Source: Solirubrobacteraceae bacterium (GTDB lineage: Bacteria; Actinomycetota; Thermoleophilia; Solirubrobacterales; Solirubrobacteraceae). From it: DNA of 22,159 bases. Made by a program: the position numbers and the translations under genes. The stretch's first letter is position 1. Each line of letters begins with the position of its first letter. The notes under the pieces are model-generated. The model did no database searches, was not told the DNA's origin, and was given only the letters and a program-made list of their open reading frames with translations. Below are positions 14,636-21,364 of the stretch, in pieces. The stretch is from assembly GCA_030447005.1 (NCBI GenBank), contig JAUJME010000008.1, positions 1 to 22,159 on the forward strand, given 5' to 3'.

Positions 14636-15210
14636 CCGTCGAGCCCCATGGCGAAGAGGCCGAGGCTCCCCCGCCGCCGCTCGACCCCGAGACCCGCGCC
14701 CGCCGCGCCGCGGCGCTCTCCCACGTGCGCGCCTACGGCGATCCCGTCCTGCGCGAGCGCGCCCGGCCCGTCGAGGCGTTCGACGAGAAGCTGCGGGAGG
14801 AGGTCGAGACGATGACCCGCCTCATGGACGACGCCCTGGGCACCGGCCTGGCCGCCACCCAGCTCGGGATCCTCCACCGGGTGCTCGTCTACCGCACCCC
14901 CGGCGAGCCCGACTCCCCTGTCCGCGTCCTGGTCAACCCCGAGCTCGAGTGGGCCTCCGCGGAGCGCGAGCCCTTCCCCGAGGGCTGCCTCAGCCTGCCC
15001 GGCGTGTGGGTCGACGTCGAGCGCCCGGCCAGCGTGCGCGTCGTCGCCCGCGACGCCGCGGGCGAGGAGGTGCGCGTCGAGGCGTCGGGGCCGGAGGCGA
15101 GCGTCGTGCAGCACGAGATGGACCACCTCGACGGCGTCCTCATCCTCGACCGCATCCCCACGCCGGTCCGGCGCGACGCCCTGCGCGCGCTGCGCGACGA
15201 GCTCGGCTAG
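14632..15210 (+). CDS. def: Peptide deformylase
   Basis: The 192-aa enzyme removes the N-formyl group from nascent proteins. All three active-site motifs are present: GTGLAATQ (70-77), EGCLS (117-121) with metal ligand Cys119, and QHEMDHLDG (160-168) with His161, catalytic Glu162 and His165. A Glu/Pro-rich extension of about 28 residues precedes the usual start of the fold (VRAYGDPVLRERARPV), which is unusual but not unique to actinobacteria. The last bases CTAG are shared with the stop of the convergent metalloprotease gene. Start choice at ATG 14632 rests on the ATGA overlap and the TAGCCT box. Confidence 0.96.
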   Translation: MTVEPHGEEAEAPPPPLDPETRARRAAALSHVRAYGDPVLRERARPVEAFDEKLREEVETMTRLMDDALGTGLAATQLGILHRVLVYRTPGEPDSPVRVLVNPELEWASAEREPFPEGCLSLPGVWVDVERPASVRVVARDAAGEEVRVEASGPEASVVQHEMDHLDGVLILDRIPTPVRRDALRALRDELG

Positions 15211-15887
15211 AGCGTCAGCGTCGCGCCGTAGCGGCGCAGCCAGCGGGAGTGCTCGCGCCAGTCGGGCACGCGCGACTCGAGCAGCCGCCAGAAGCGCGGC
15301 GAGTGGTCCATGACCTCGAGGTGGCAGACCTCGTGCTCGACGACGTAGTCGAGCACCGCCTCGGGCGCGAGGAGCAAGCGCCAGTTGAACGACATGGCGC
15401 CGGTGGAGGAGCACGATGCCCAGCGGGTGCGCTGGGCGCGGATGGTCAGGCCGGTGTACCGGGTCCGCGCACGGGCGACGGCGGCGTCGAGTCGCGGGGC
15501 GATCTCGGCGCGGGCGGCGCGGCGGTAGAAGCGCTCGACCGCCTCCAGCGTCGCCGCCGGATCCCCCGCCGGCACGAGCAGCTCGCCGTCGCGACGATGG
15601 ACCCGCGTGCGACCCGGCTGGGGCACGAGCGCCAGCGTCTCCCCCAGGTACGGGACGGTGCCGGGCTCCCGGGCCACCTCGGCCGCGGCGCGCGTGAGCG
15701 CGCGGCGCCGCCGCTCGATCCACGGCCGCAGCTCGCGCACGGCAGCGGCGGCGTCGCGCTCGGCGGCGCGGCGGGGCAGCACGACCTCGACGGCGCCGCC
15801 CGCGTCCACGCGGACGTTGACGCGACGCGCCCGCGCGGAGCGGCGGATCGTGTACTCGAGGTCGTCGGCGCGCAGGGGGGCGGACAC
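15207..15887 (-). CDS. YgjP-like (DUF45) metal-dependent hydrolase
   Basis: The 226-aa protein has the YgjP/DUF45 layout: an N-terminal part with YTIRRSARARRVNVRVDAGG and VEVVLPRR, then RTRWASCSSTGAMSFNWRL (154-172), and the gluzincin-like site VEHEVCHLEVMDHSPRFW (183-200) with His185, Glu186, His189 and probably His195 as the third zinc ligand. Substrates of this family are not known. The start is GTG 15887; no ATG lies in frame close by, and a TAGGCT box ends 11 nt upstream. Its TAG stop shares CTAG with the deformylase stop. Confidence 0.93.
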   Translation of the reverse strand: MSAPLRADDLEYTIRRSARARRVNVRVDAGGAVEVVLPRRAAERDAAAAVRELRPWIERRRRALTRAAAEVAREPGTVPYLGETLALVPQPGRTRVHRRDGELLVPAGDPAATLEAVERFYRRAARAEIAPRLDAAVARARTRYTGLTIRAQRTRWASCSSTGAMSFNWRLLLAPEAVLDYVVEHEVCHLEVMDHSPRFWRLLESRVPDWREHSRWLRRYGATLTL

Positions 15888-15898
15888 TGAGGCGAGAG

Positions 15899-15908
15899 AG
15901 CCTAGGAT
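15899..15908. promoter_or_regulatory. Overlapping divergent -10 boxes in a 30-bp intergenic
   Basis: AGCCTAGGAT reads TAGGCT on the minus strand (15904-15899), 11 nt from the metalloprotease GTG, and TAGGAT on the plus strand (15903-15908), 9 nt from the ATG at 15918. The two boxes overlap at TA, so both promoters share one almost palindromic element. Confidence 0.55.
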
Positions 15909-15917
15909 GGGCCCCCG

Positions 15918-16196
15918 ATGGAGCGGACGAGGGTCCGGCTCCCGCCGGGCGTGCGGGAGCCCTACACGGTCTTCCTCAACAGCGTGCCCCAGCGCGAGGG
16001 GACCGACTACAACGTCCGGGGCCGGGTGCTCGAGTTTCCCTCCGCGCTCGAGAAGGACCGGATCTCCAAGGGCCGCTGGTTCCTCGGCGCGTGGGGCGTC
16101 GGGACCTACCGCAAGGACGACACGGTCGACATCGCCTGGACGGCCGCCGACGGCAGCCCGCGCATCGCGCACCGGCTGGACTTCGAGCGCGGCTAG
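15918..16196 (+). CDS. Hypothetical protein, 92 aa
   Basis: The product starts MERTRVRLPPGVREPYTVFL and continues GTDYNVRGRVLEFPSALEKD and WFLGAWGVGTYRKDDTVDIA, a small beta-rich, soluble protein with no recognised family. The SVPQREGTDYNV segment resembles short beta-sandwich repeat proteins, but I cannot assign one. It has a TAGGAT box 9 nt before the ATG and its TAG stop shares CTAG (16193-16196) with metF, supporting it as a real gene. Confidence 0.8.
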   Translation: MERTRVRLPPGVREPYTVFLNSVPQREGTDYNVRGRVLEFPSALEKDRISKGRWFLGAWGVGTYRKDDTVDIAWTAADGSPRIAHRLDFERG

Positions 16197-17095
16197 ACCG
16201 GCACGGCGCCGCGCCACGGCGCCATCACGCGCAGCGCGGACATGATCGCCCGCGTCGCGGGGGAGCGGTTGAGCGTGTAGAGGTGGATGCCCGGCGCGCC
16301 CTTGGCGAGCAGGTCGGCGCACTGGAGCGTCGCGTAGGCGACCCCGAACTCCGCCACCGCCTCGGGCTGGTCGGCGCGGGCGTCGAGCTCGCGCATCAGA
16401 TCCTCGGGCAGCCGCGAGCCGATCAGCGAGGAGATCCGCGCGATCTGCTTGTAGTTCGTGATCGGCCAGATGCCGGGGATGATCGGCACCTCGATCCCGA
16501 TCGCCCGCGCGCGGGCGACGAAGTCGAAGTAGTCCTCGTTGTCGAAGAAGAGCTGGGTGACCAGGAAGCCGACGCCGGCGTCGACCTTCTCCTTGAGGAA
16601 GCGCAGGTCGGCGTCGGGCGACTCGGCGTGGATGTGGGTCTCCGGGAACGCCGCCGCACCGATCGCGAAGTCGTACTCGGCGCGGATGAGCTCGACGAGC
16701 TCGCGCGAGTAGGAGAGCCCGCCCTCGGTCGCGACCCAGTCCTCCTGGCCGGGCGGGGGATCGCCGCGCAGGGCGAGCACGTTGTCGATCCCCGCCTGCG
16801 CCATCCGGTCGAGCATCGCGCGCAGCTCGTCGACCGTCGCGCCGACGCACGTGAAGTGCGCCATCGCCTCGAGGCCGTAGCGCTCCTTGATCCGCGCGAC
16901 GGTCTCCACCGTCTTGTGCTTCTGCTCGACCGTCCCGCCGGCCCCGTAGGTCACCGAGACGAACGTCGGCTCGAGCCGCACGAGCTCGGCGAGCGCGTCC
17001 TCGAGGTTGCGCTCGCCCTCGGGCGTCTTGGGCGGGAAGAACTCGAAGGAGAAGACGGGCTGGCCGGAGCTCGCGAGGGCCTCGTCGATCCGCAT
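16193..17095 (-). CDS. metF: Methylenetetrahydrofolate reductase
   Basis: The 300-aa flavoenzyme reduces 5,10-methylene-THF to 5-methyl-THF for methionine synthesis. It shows [15 protein letters not shown] (13-27) with catalytic Glu18, [53 protein letters not shown] and [15 protein letters not shown]. It matches the bacterial 300-residue MetF without the eukaryotic regulatory domain. The ATG at 17095 follows TAGAAT by 6 nt, so the mRNA is probably leaderless. It diverges from purU across 29 bp. Confidence 0.97.
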   Translation of the reverse strand: MRIDEALASSGQPVFSFEFFPPKTPEGERNLEDALAELVRLEPTFVSVTYGAGGTVEQKHKTVETVARIKERYGLEAMAHFTCVGATVDELRAMLDRMAQAGIDNVLALRGDPPPGQEDWVATEGGLSYSRELVELIRAEYDFAIGAAAFPETHIHAESPDADLRFLKEKVDAGVGFLVTQLFFDNEDYFDFVARARAIGIEVPIIPGIWPITNYKQIARISSLIGSRLPEDLMRELDARADQPEAVAEFGVAYATLQCADLLAKGAPGIHLYTLNRSPATRAIMSALRVMAPWRGAVPV

Positions 17096-17101
17096 GCGGG
17101 G

Positions 17102-17107
17102 ATTCTA
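17102..17107 (-). promoter_or_regulatory. Candidate -10 box for metF
   Basis: TAGAAT on the minus strand is the best TANNNT match in the window and ends 6 nt before the metF ATG. On the plus strand the same site leads into TAGGTG (17106-17111), a weaker candidate for purU. Confidence 0.6.
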
Positions 17108-17124
17108 GGTGGCATGGTGTGGGT

Positions 17125-17970
17125 GTGCCCGAGGAGCACCGCGCCCGGCTGCTGATCGACTGCCCCGACCGGCGCGGGATCGTCGCGGCGGTGTCGGGGT
17201 TCCTCGCCCGCCACGAGGCCAACATCGTCGAGGCCGACCAGCACTCGACGCACCCCACCGACGGCCGCTTCCACATGCGGATGGAGTTCGACGCCGCGGA
17301 CCCGGCCGCGCTGCGCGAGGCGTTCGGCGCCGAGGTCGGCGACGCGTTCGGCATGACGTGGCGGATCGTGGGCGCGGAGGAGCGCAAGCGCCTGGTGGTG
17401 CTGGCCTCGCGCGAGCCGCACTGCCTGCTCGACCTCCTCTGGCGCTGGCGCGCGGGCGAGCTGCGCGCCGACATCCCGTGCGTGATCTCCAACCATCCCT
17501 ACCACCGGGAGACCGTCGAAGCGCTCGGGATCCCCTACGTCCACATCCCGGTCGAGCCCGGCGCCAAGGCCGCCGCCGAGCGCGAGCTGCTCGAGCACCT
17601 GCGGGGCGCCGACGTCGCCGTCCTCGCGCGCTACATGCAGATCCTCTCGGGCGAGCTCCTGGCGGCGGCGGGCATCCCCTTCATCAACATCCACCACTCC
17701 TTCCTCCCGGCGTTCGTCGGCGCCCAGCCCTACCGCCAGGCCTTCGAGCGGGGGGTGAAGATCATCGGCGCGACCGCCCACTACGTCACCGAGGAGCTCG
17801 ACGCGGGCCCGATCATCGAGCAGGACGTCGCCCGCGTCACCCACCGCGCCGACCCCGGCGAGCTCGCCCGCCTCGGCGCCGACATCGAGCGCGTCGTCCT
17901 CGCCCGCGCCGTCCGCTGGCACCTCGACGACCGCATCATCGCCGGCGGCTCGAAGACGGTGGTGTTCTAG
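17125..17970 (+). CDS. purU: Formyltetrahydrofolate deformylase
   Basis: The 281-aa protein hydrolyses 10-formyl-THF to THF and formate. The N-terminal ACT domain starts [19 protein letters not shown] (9-27), followed by [20 protein letters not shown]. The formyltransferase domain has [48 protein letters not shown] (187-203, with Asn188 and His190 of the active site) and [13 protein letters not shown] (with Asp226). Three in-frame GTG starts are possible; 17125 is chosen because [10 protein letters not shown] is a normal short N-terminus, with 17119 two codons earlier as an alternative. Its TAG stop shares CTAG with the MBL hydrolase gene. Confidence 0.96.
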   Translation: MPEEHRARLLIDCPDRRGIVAAVSGFLARHEANIVEADQHSTHPTDGRFHMRMEFDAADPAALREAFGAEVGDAFGMTWRIVGAEERKRLVVLASREPHCLLDLLWRWRAGELRADIPCVISNHPYHRETVEALGIPYVHIPVEPGAKAAAERELLEHLRGADVAVLARYMQILSGELLAAAGIPFINIHHSFLPAFVGAQPYRQAFERGVKIIGATAHYVTEELDAGPIIEQDVARVTHRADPGELARLGADIERVVLARAVRWHLDDRIIAGGSKTVVF

Positions 17971-18971
17971 GGAGCCGCCGCCAGCTCCCAGCGCTCGGGC
18001 TCGCCGGCGATCCGGCGCACGTCGGCGATCGCCTCGAGGTGGGTGAGGTAGCAGAGGAGCTTGGTGAACAGCCAGGTCGCGGTCTGGGGGCCGAACAGCG
18101 GGCCGTAGACGCGCGGCGCGAGGTCGTAGGCGGTGGACGCGCCGTCGCCGAGCGCCACGCGCACGGCGTGCAGGCGCTGGCGGACGAGCGCGCGGTTGGC
18201 CTCGACGTGGGAGCGCACGTCGGTGAACGGCCGGCCGTGGCCGGAGAGCGCGAGGCGGGCGTCGAGGGTGTCGACCGCGTCGAGCGAGGCGAGGAACTCG
18301 CCGACGGGATCCGGGGTCCAGCCGTAGTCGAAGTAGAGCGAGACGCGCCCGAGCAGGTGGTCGCCCGACAGCAGCATCCGGCGCCCGGCCTGGTGCAGGC
18401 AGACGTGCGAGGGGGCGTGCCCCGGCGTCTCGTGGACCGTCCAGTCGCCGAGGTCGGTCTGCACGGTGACGCCGGGGAGCAGCTCGCGGTCGGGCTGGAC
18501 GGGTCCGGCGACGCCGAGCCCCTGCCCGCGCCGGGCCTCGGCCCAGCGGCGCAGCGGCTCCTCGGGCACGCCGCTCTGGCGGGCGACCTCGATCCGCCGG
18601 GCGAGGGTCTGCTCGGGATCGTCGGCCTGCGCGGTGAGGTGCGCATGGTTCGGGTGCATCCACAGCTCGCAGCCCGCGCGCTCGACGATCACCGCCGCCT
18701 GGCCGCAGTGGTCGGCGTGCGCGTGGGTGCAGACGAGCAGCCGGACGTGCTCGAGGCGCAGCCCCACCATGTCGAGCGCGCGCTCGAGGTGGCCGAGCGA
18801 CCCGGGCTCGTGCATGCCCGTGTCGACGAGGACGATCCCGTCGCCGGCGGCGAGCGCCCAGGCGTTGCAGTGCGGCACGCCGGGCCACGGCAGCGGGAGG
18901 CGCAGCCGCCAGACGCCGGGCACCACCCGCTCCCCCCGGCCGAGCTCGCGCCTGCGCGTGGTACCGGACAC
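17967..18971 (-). CDS. MBL-fold metallo-hydrolase
   Basis: The 334-aa protein is a metallo-beta-lactamase-fold hydrolase with complete metal-binding motifs: THAHADHCG (82-90) giving HxHxDH, PGHAPSH with His185, SGDHL with Asp204, and SGHGRPF with His245. After the core, about 80 residues form a helical C-terminal region ([34 protein letters not shown]) like that of LACTB2-type or RNase Z-like hydrolases. The substrate is unknown. GTG 18971 is preferred because TAAGGT ends 7 nt upstream; the frame stays open further upstream but lacks a good start. Trp/Arg-rich [19 protein letters not shown] fits the first strand. Confidence 0.93.
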   Translation of the reverse strand: MSGTTRRRELGRGERVVPGVWRLRLPLPWPGVPHCNAWALAAGDGIVLVDTGMHEPGSLGHLERALDMVGLRLEHVRLLVCTHAHADHCGQAAVIVERAGCELWMHPNHAHLTAQADDPEQTLARRIEVARQSGVPEEPLRRWAEARRGQGLGVAGPVQPDRELLPGVTVQTDLGDWTVHETPGHAPSHVCLHQAGRRMLLSGDHLLGRVSLYFDYGWTPDPVGEFLASLDAVDTLDARLALSGHGRPFTDVRSHVEANRALVRQRLHAVRVALGDGASTAYDLAPRVYGPLFGPQTATWLFTKLLCYLTHLEAIADVRRIAGEPERWELAAAP

Positions 18972-18978
18972 GGGGCGG

Positions 18979-18984
18979 ACCTTA
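18979..18984 (-). promoter_or_regulatory. Candidate -10 box for the MBL hydrolase gene
   Basis: TAAGGT on the minus strand ends 7 nt before the GTG at 18971, which supports that start and a leaderless mRNA. Confidence 0.5.
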
Positions 18985-19013
18985 TTGCCGCGCCGCGGGC
19001 ATAGGATTGCCGC
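18984..19013. repeat. Direct repeat ATTGCCGC in a divergent promoter region (candidate operator)
   Basis: ATTGCCGC occurs at 18984-18991 and 19006-19013, 22 bp apart, about two helical turns. The copies overlap the -10 boxes of both divergent genes, so a single regulator binding here could control both. Confidence 0.4.
19002..19007 (+). promoter_or_regulatory. Candidate -10 box for the right-end operon
   Basis: TAGGAT lies 34 nt before the ATG at 19042, which would give a leader of about 28 nt with an AGGGAG ribosome site at 19030-19035. This is unlike the leaderless genes nearby. Confidence 0.5.
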
Positions 19014-19041
19014 CAGGGACCACCGAGCGAGGGAGCCGCCC

Positions 19042-20247
19042 ATGTCCGCCACCAGCACCGAGACCGCCGAGGCCGTCGTCATCCGCTACTTCGAGGCGCT
19101 CGGCGCGCGCGACCTCGACGCCATGACGGCCTGCTGGGCGCCCGACGGCATCGAGCATCTCGCGGGGATCGCCGACCTGGTCGGCCCGGAGGGCGTCCGG
19201 GGCTACTTCGGCGAGGTGTTCGGCGCCTTTCCCGACTTCGCGCTGCGAGTGCGGCAGCTCGTCGCCCACGACGACCGCGTGACGGTGCAGTGGGACGCGA
19301 CCGGCACCTTCGCGGGCCCGGGGACCTTCCAGGGCTTCGAGGCCAACGGCGCGCACGTCGAGCTCGAGGGGCTCGACCTCCTGCAGGTCCGCGAAGGGCG
19401 GATCGTGCGCAACGACGCCTACACGGACGGCATGACGATCGCCCGCCAGCTCGGCGTCCTGCCGCCGGACGGCTCGCGCCAGCAGCTCGGCATGGTCAAG
19501 GCGGTCAATGCGCGCACGCGCGTCACGCGGAAGCTGCACGTCGCCGATCCCGAGCGGATCGCCGAGGGCGTTTGGATCGTCCGCGGCGGCTTCCCGATGA
19601 AGACGATGAACGTCTACCTGATCGAGGAGGAGGGCGGCGGCGTCTGCATGTTCGACGCGGGGATCTCCGACATGGCGCACGGCCTGGCCGCCACGGGCGC
19701 CGCGATGGGCGGGATCACCCGGATCGTCCTCGGTCACGGCCACCACGACCACCGCGGCGCGGCACCCGGCCTCGACGCGCCCGTCTTCTGCCACTCGCTC
19801 GAGCGCGAGGTCGCCGAGGGCGACGGCGGCTACTCGACCTTCGACCTGTCGAAGCTGCGCTGGCCCGGCCAGCACGTCTATCCGCTGCTGCTCGGCCGCT
19901 GGGACGGCGGGCCGGTGCAGATCGCCGGCACCTTCGAGGAGGGCGAGGAGATCGCGGGCTTCCGCGCCGTCCACACCCCTGGCCACTCGCCGGGCATGGT
20001 CGCGCTCGTGCGCGAGCGCGACGGCATCGCGCTCACCTCGGACGCCTTCTACACGCTTGACGTGCAGTCCGGGCTCAAGGGCGGCCCGCGGGTCCCCCAC
20101 CCGGCGTTCACGCCCGACCGCCAGGCCGCCGCGGACTCGGTGCGCAAGCTGGCCGCGCTCGGCCTCTCCGCCGCGTGGCCCGGCCACGCCAACCCGATCA
20201 CGGGCGACGTCCGCGGGCAGCTCGAGGCGGCGGCGGCCGCCGTCTGA
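19042..20247 (+). CDS. SnoaL/NTF2-like domain fused to an MBL-fold hydrolase
   Basis: The 401-aa protein has two parts. Residues 1 to about 145 are a SnoaL/NTF2-like domain (VIRYFEALGARDLDAMTACW, GVRGYFGEVFGAFPDF, LEGLDLLQVREGRIVRNDAY). Residues about 165-395 are an MBL hydrolase with LGHGHHDHRGAA (His232, His234, Asp236, His237), HTPGHSPG (His315), TSDAF (Asp334) and PGHANP (His382), so it looks catalytically complete. SnoaL-type domains often bind or cyclise small organic molecules, and the MBL part would hydrolyse an ester, thioester or lactone. I know of no standard enzyme with this order, so the substrate is open. An AGGGAG site precedes the ATG by 6 nt. Its TGA shares one base with the next ATG. 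Confidence 0.92.
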   Translation: MSATSTETAEAVVIRYFEALGARDLDAMTACWAPDGIEHLAGIADLVGPEGVRGYFGEVFGAFPDFALRVRQLVAHDDRVTVQWDATGTFAGPGTFQGFEANGAHVELEGLDLLQVREGRIVRNDAYTDGMTIARQLGVLPPDGSRQQLGMVKAVNARTRVTRKLHVADPERIAEGVWIVRGGFPMKTMNVYLIEEEGGGVCMFDAGISDMAHGLAATGAAMGGITRIVLGHGHHDHRGAAPGLDAPVFCHSLEREVAEGDGGYSTFDLSKLRWPGQHVYPLLLGRWDGGPVQIAGTFEEGEEIAGFRAVHTPGHSPGMVALVRERDGIALTSDAFYTLDVQSGLKGGPRVPHPAFTPDRQAAADSVRKLAALGLSAAWPGHANPITGDVRGQLEAAAAAV

Positions 20248-20609
20248 TGGGCAAGCGGAGCCGCCGGCGCGGGGCGGCGGAGGCGCTCGAGGCGCCCGAG
20301 TCCGAGTACCGCGGCGAGGACGGCACGGTCCTCGCCCTGCGCGGCGCGATGACCCCCGCGACGCGGCGCGAGTACGCGGCGGTCCGCGCCGGCTCGCCGC
20401 TCTCCCAGGAGGACGCCTGGCAGCGCTCGGCGGAGTTCCTCTTCGAGCGGCTCGCGGTCCGCTGGGAGATCGCCGGCGCCGAGCCGATCGTCAAGCAGAA
20501 GGAGCTCCTCGCCCGCTACCGCTTCGCGGGCGCCGACGAGCGCCGCTGGATCCGGGGCGCGCTGCGCGAGCACCTCGCCGAGCACTTCCCCGACCTCGAG
20601 GCGCCGTGA
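20247..20609 (+). CDS. Hypothetical protein, 120 aa, within the right-end operon
   Basis: No family is recognised. The protein has a basic start (MGKRSRRRG), a short acidic segment, GTVLALRGAMTPATRREYAA, and a helical C-terminal half, WQRSAEFLFERLAVRWEIAG and KELLARYRFAGADERRWIRG, rich in Trp, Arg and Glu. It has no membrane segment. The ATG shares a base with the upstream TGA (TGATG at 20245-20249), and its TGA overlaps the next GTG by 4 nt, so translation is probably coupled through the operon. It could be a small accessory or regulatory subunit of the enzymes around it (inference). Confidence 0.82.
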   Translation: MGKRSRRRGAAEALEAPESEYRGEDGTVLALRGAMTPATRREYAAVRAGSPLSQEDAWQRSAEFLFERLAVRWEIAGAEPIVKQKELLARYRFAGADERRWIRGALREHLAEHFPDLEAP

Positions 20610-21364
20610 GCCAGGTCATCGACCTCTCCGTGCCGACAGGGCCGGGCCCCGGCGAGCCGATCGCGCCGCAGATCGAGTACCAGGACCACGCGGCGACCGC
20701 GCCGCTGCTGGCCCAGATCTTCGGATGCTCGGTCGAGGAGCTCCCCGGCGGGCAGGGCTGGGCGTCGGAGACCGTCACGCTGATCACCCACGCGGGCACG
20801 CACGTCGACGCGCCGTGGCACTACTTCCCGACGAGCGGCGGCGAGCGCGCGCGGACGATCGACGAGCTCCCGCTCGACTGGTTCGTGCGCCCGGGCGTGC
20901 GGCTCGACCTCCGGGGGCTCGAACGCGGCGCCCGGATCGAGCCGGCCGACCTCGAGGCGGCGGCGGCCGCCGCCGGGGTCGAGCTCTCGCCCTACGACAT
21001 CGTCCTGCTGTGGACGGGCGCCGAGGACGCGTGGGACACGCCGGAGTACTTCAACGCCGGCTCGGGCCTCGGCCGCGAGGCGACGCTCTGGCTGCTCGAC
21101 CGCGGCGTCAAGGTGATCGGGACGGACGCCTGGGGCCTCGACCGCCCGTTCATGGACACCCGCGCGGCGTTCGAGCGCGACGGCGACGCCTCGCGGATCT
21201 GGGAAGCCCACCGGGTGGGCATCGACCGCGAGTACTGCCAGATCGAGAAGCTCCACAACCTCGGCGCCCTGCCGGGCGCCGGCGGCTACACGGTCTCGTG
21301 CCTGCCGGTGAAGGTGGCAGGGGCCTCGGCGGGCTGGTGCCGCGCGGCGGCGATCCTGCCGTGA
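20606..21364 (+). CDS. Cyclase family protein (kynurenine formamidase-like)
   Basis: The 252-aa protein belongs to the cyclase/KynB family of metal-dependent amidohydrolases. The signature THAGTHVDAPWHYF (61-74) supplies His62, His66, Asp68 and His72, and the C-terminal EKLHNLGALPGAGG and TVSCLPVKVAGASAGWCRA fit the family's last strands. Members open or form amides, lactones and lactams; known ones include kynurenine formamidase and isatin hydrolase. No tryptophan-pathway genes are seen here, so the real substrate is unknown. The start is GTG 20606 in a GTGA overlap with the upstream stop. The next gene also begins in a GTGA overlap. Confidence 0.93.
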   Translation: MSQVIDLSVPTGPGPGEPIAPQIEYQDHAATAPLLAQIFGCSVEELPGGQGWASETVTLITHAGTHVDAPWHYFPTSGGERARTIDELPLDWFVRPGVRLDLRGLERGARIEPADLEAAAAAAGVELSPYDIVLLWTGAEDAWDTPEYFNAGSGLGREATLWLLDRGVKVIGTDAWGLDRPFMDTRAAFERDGDASRIWEAHRVGIDREYCQIEKLHNLGALPGAGGYTVSCLPVKVAGASAGWCRAAAILP

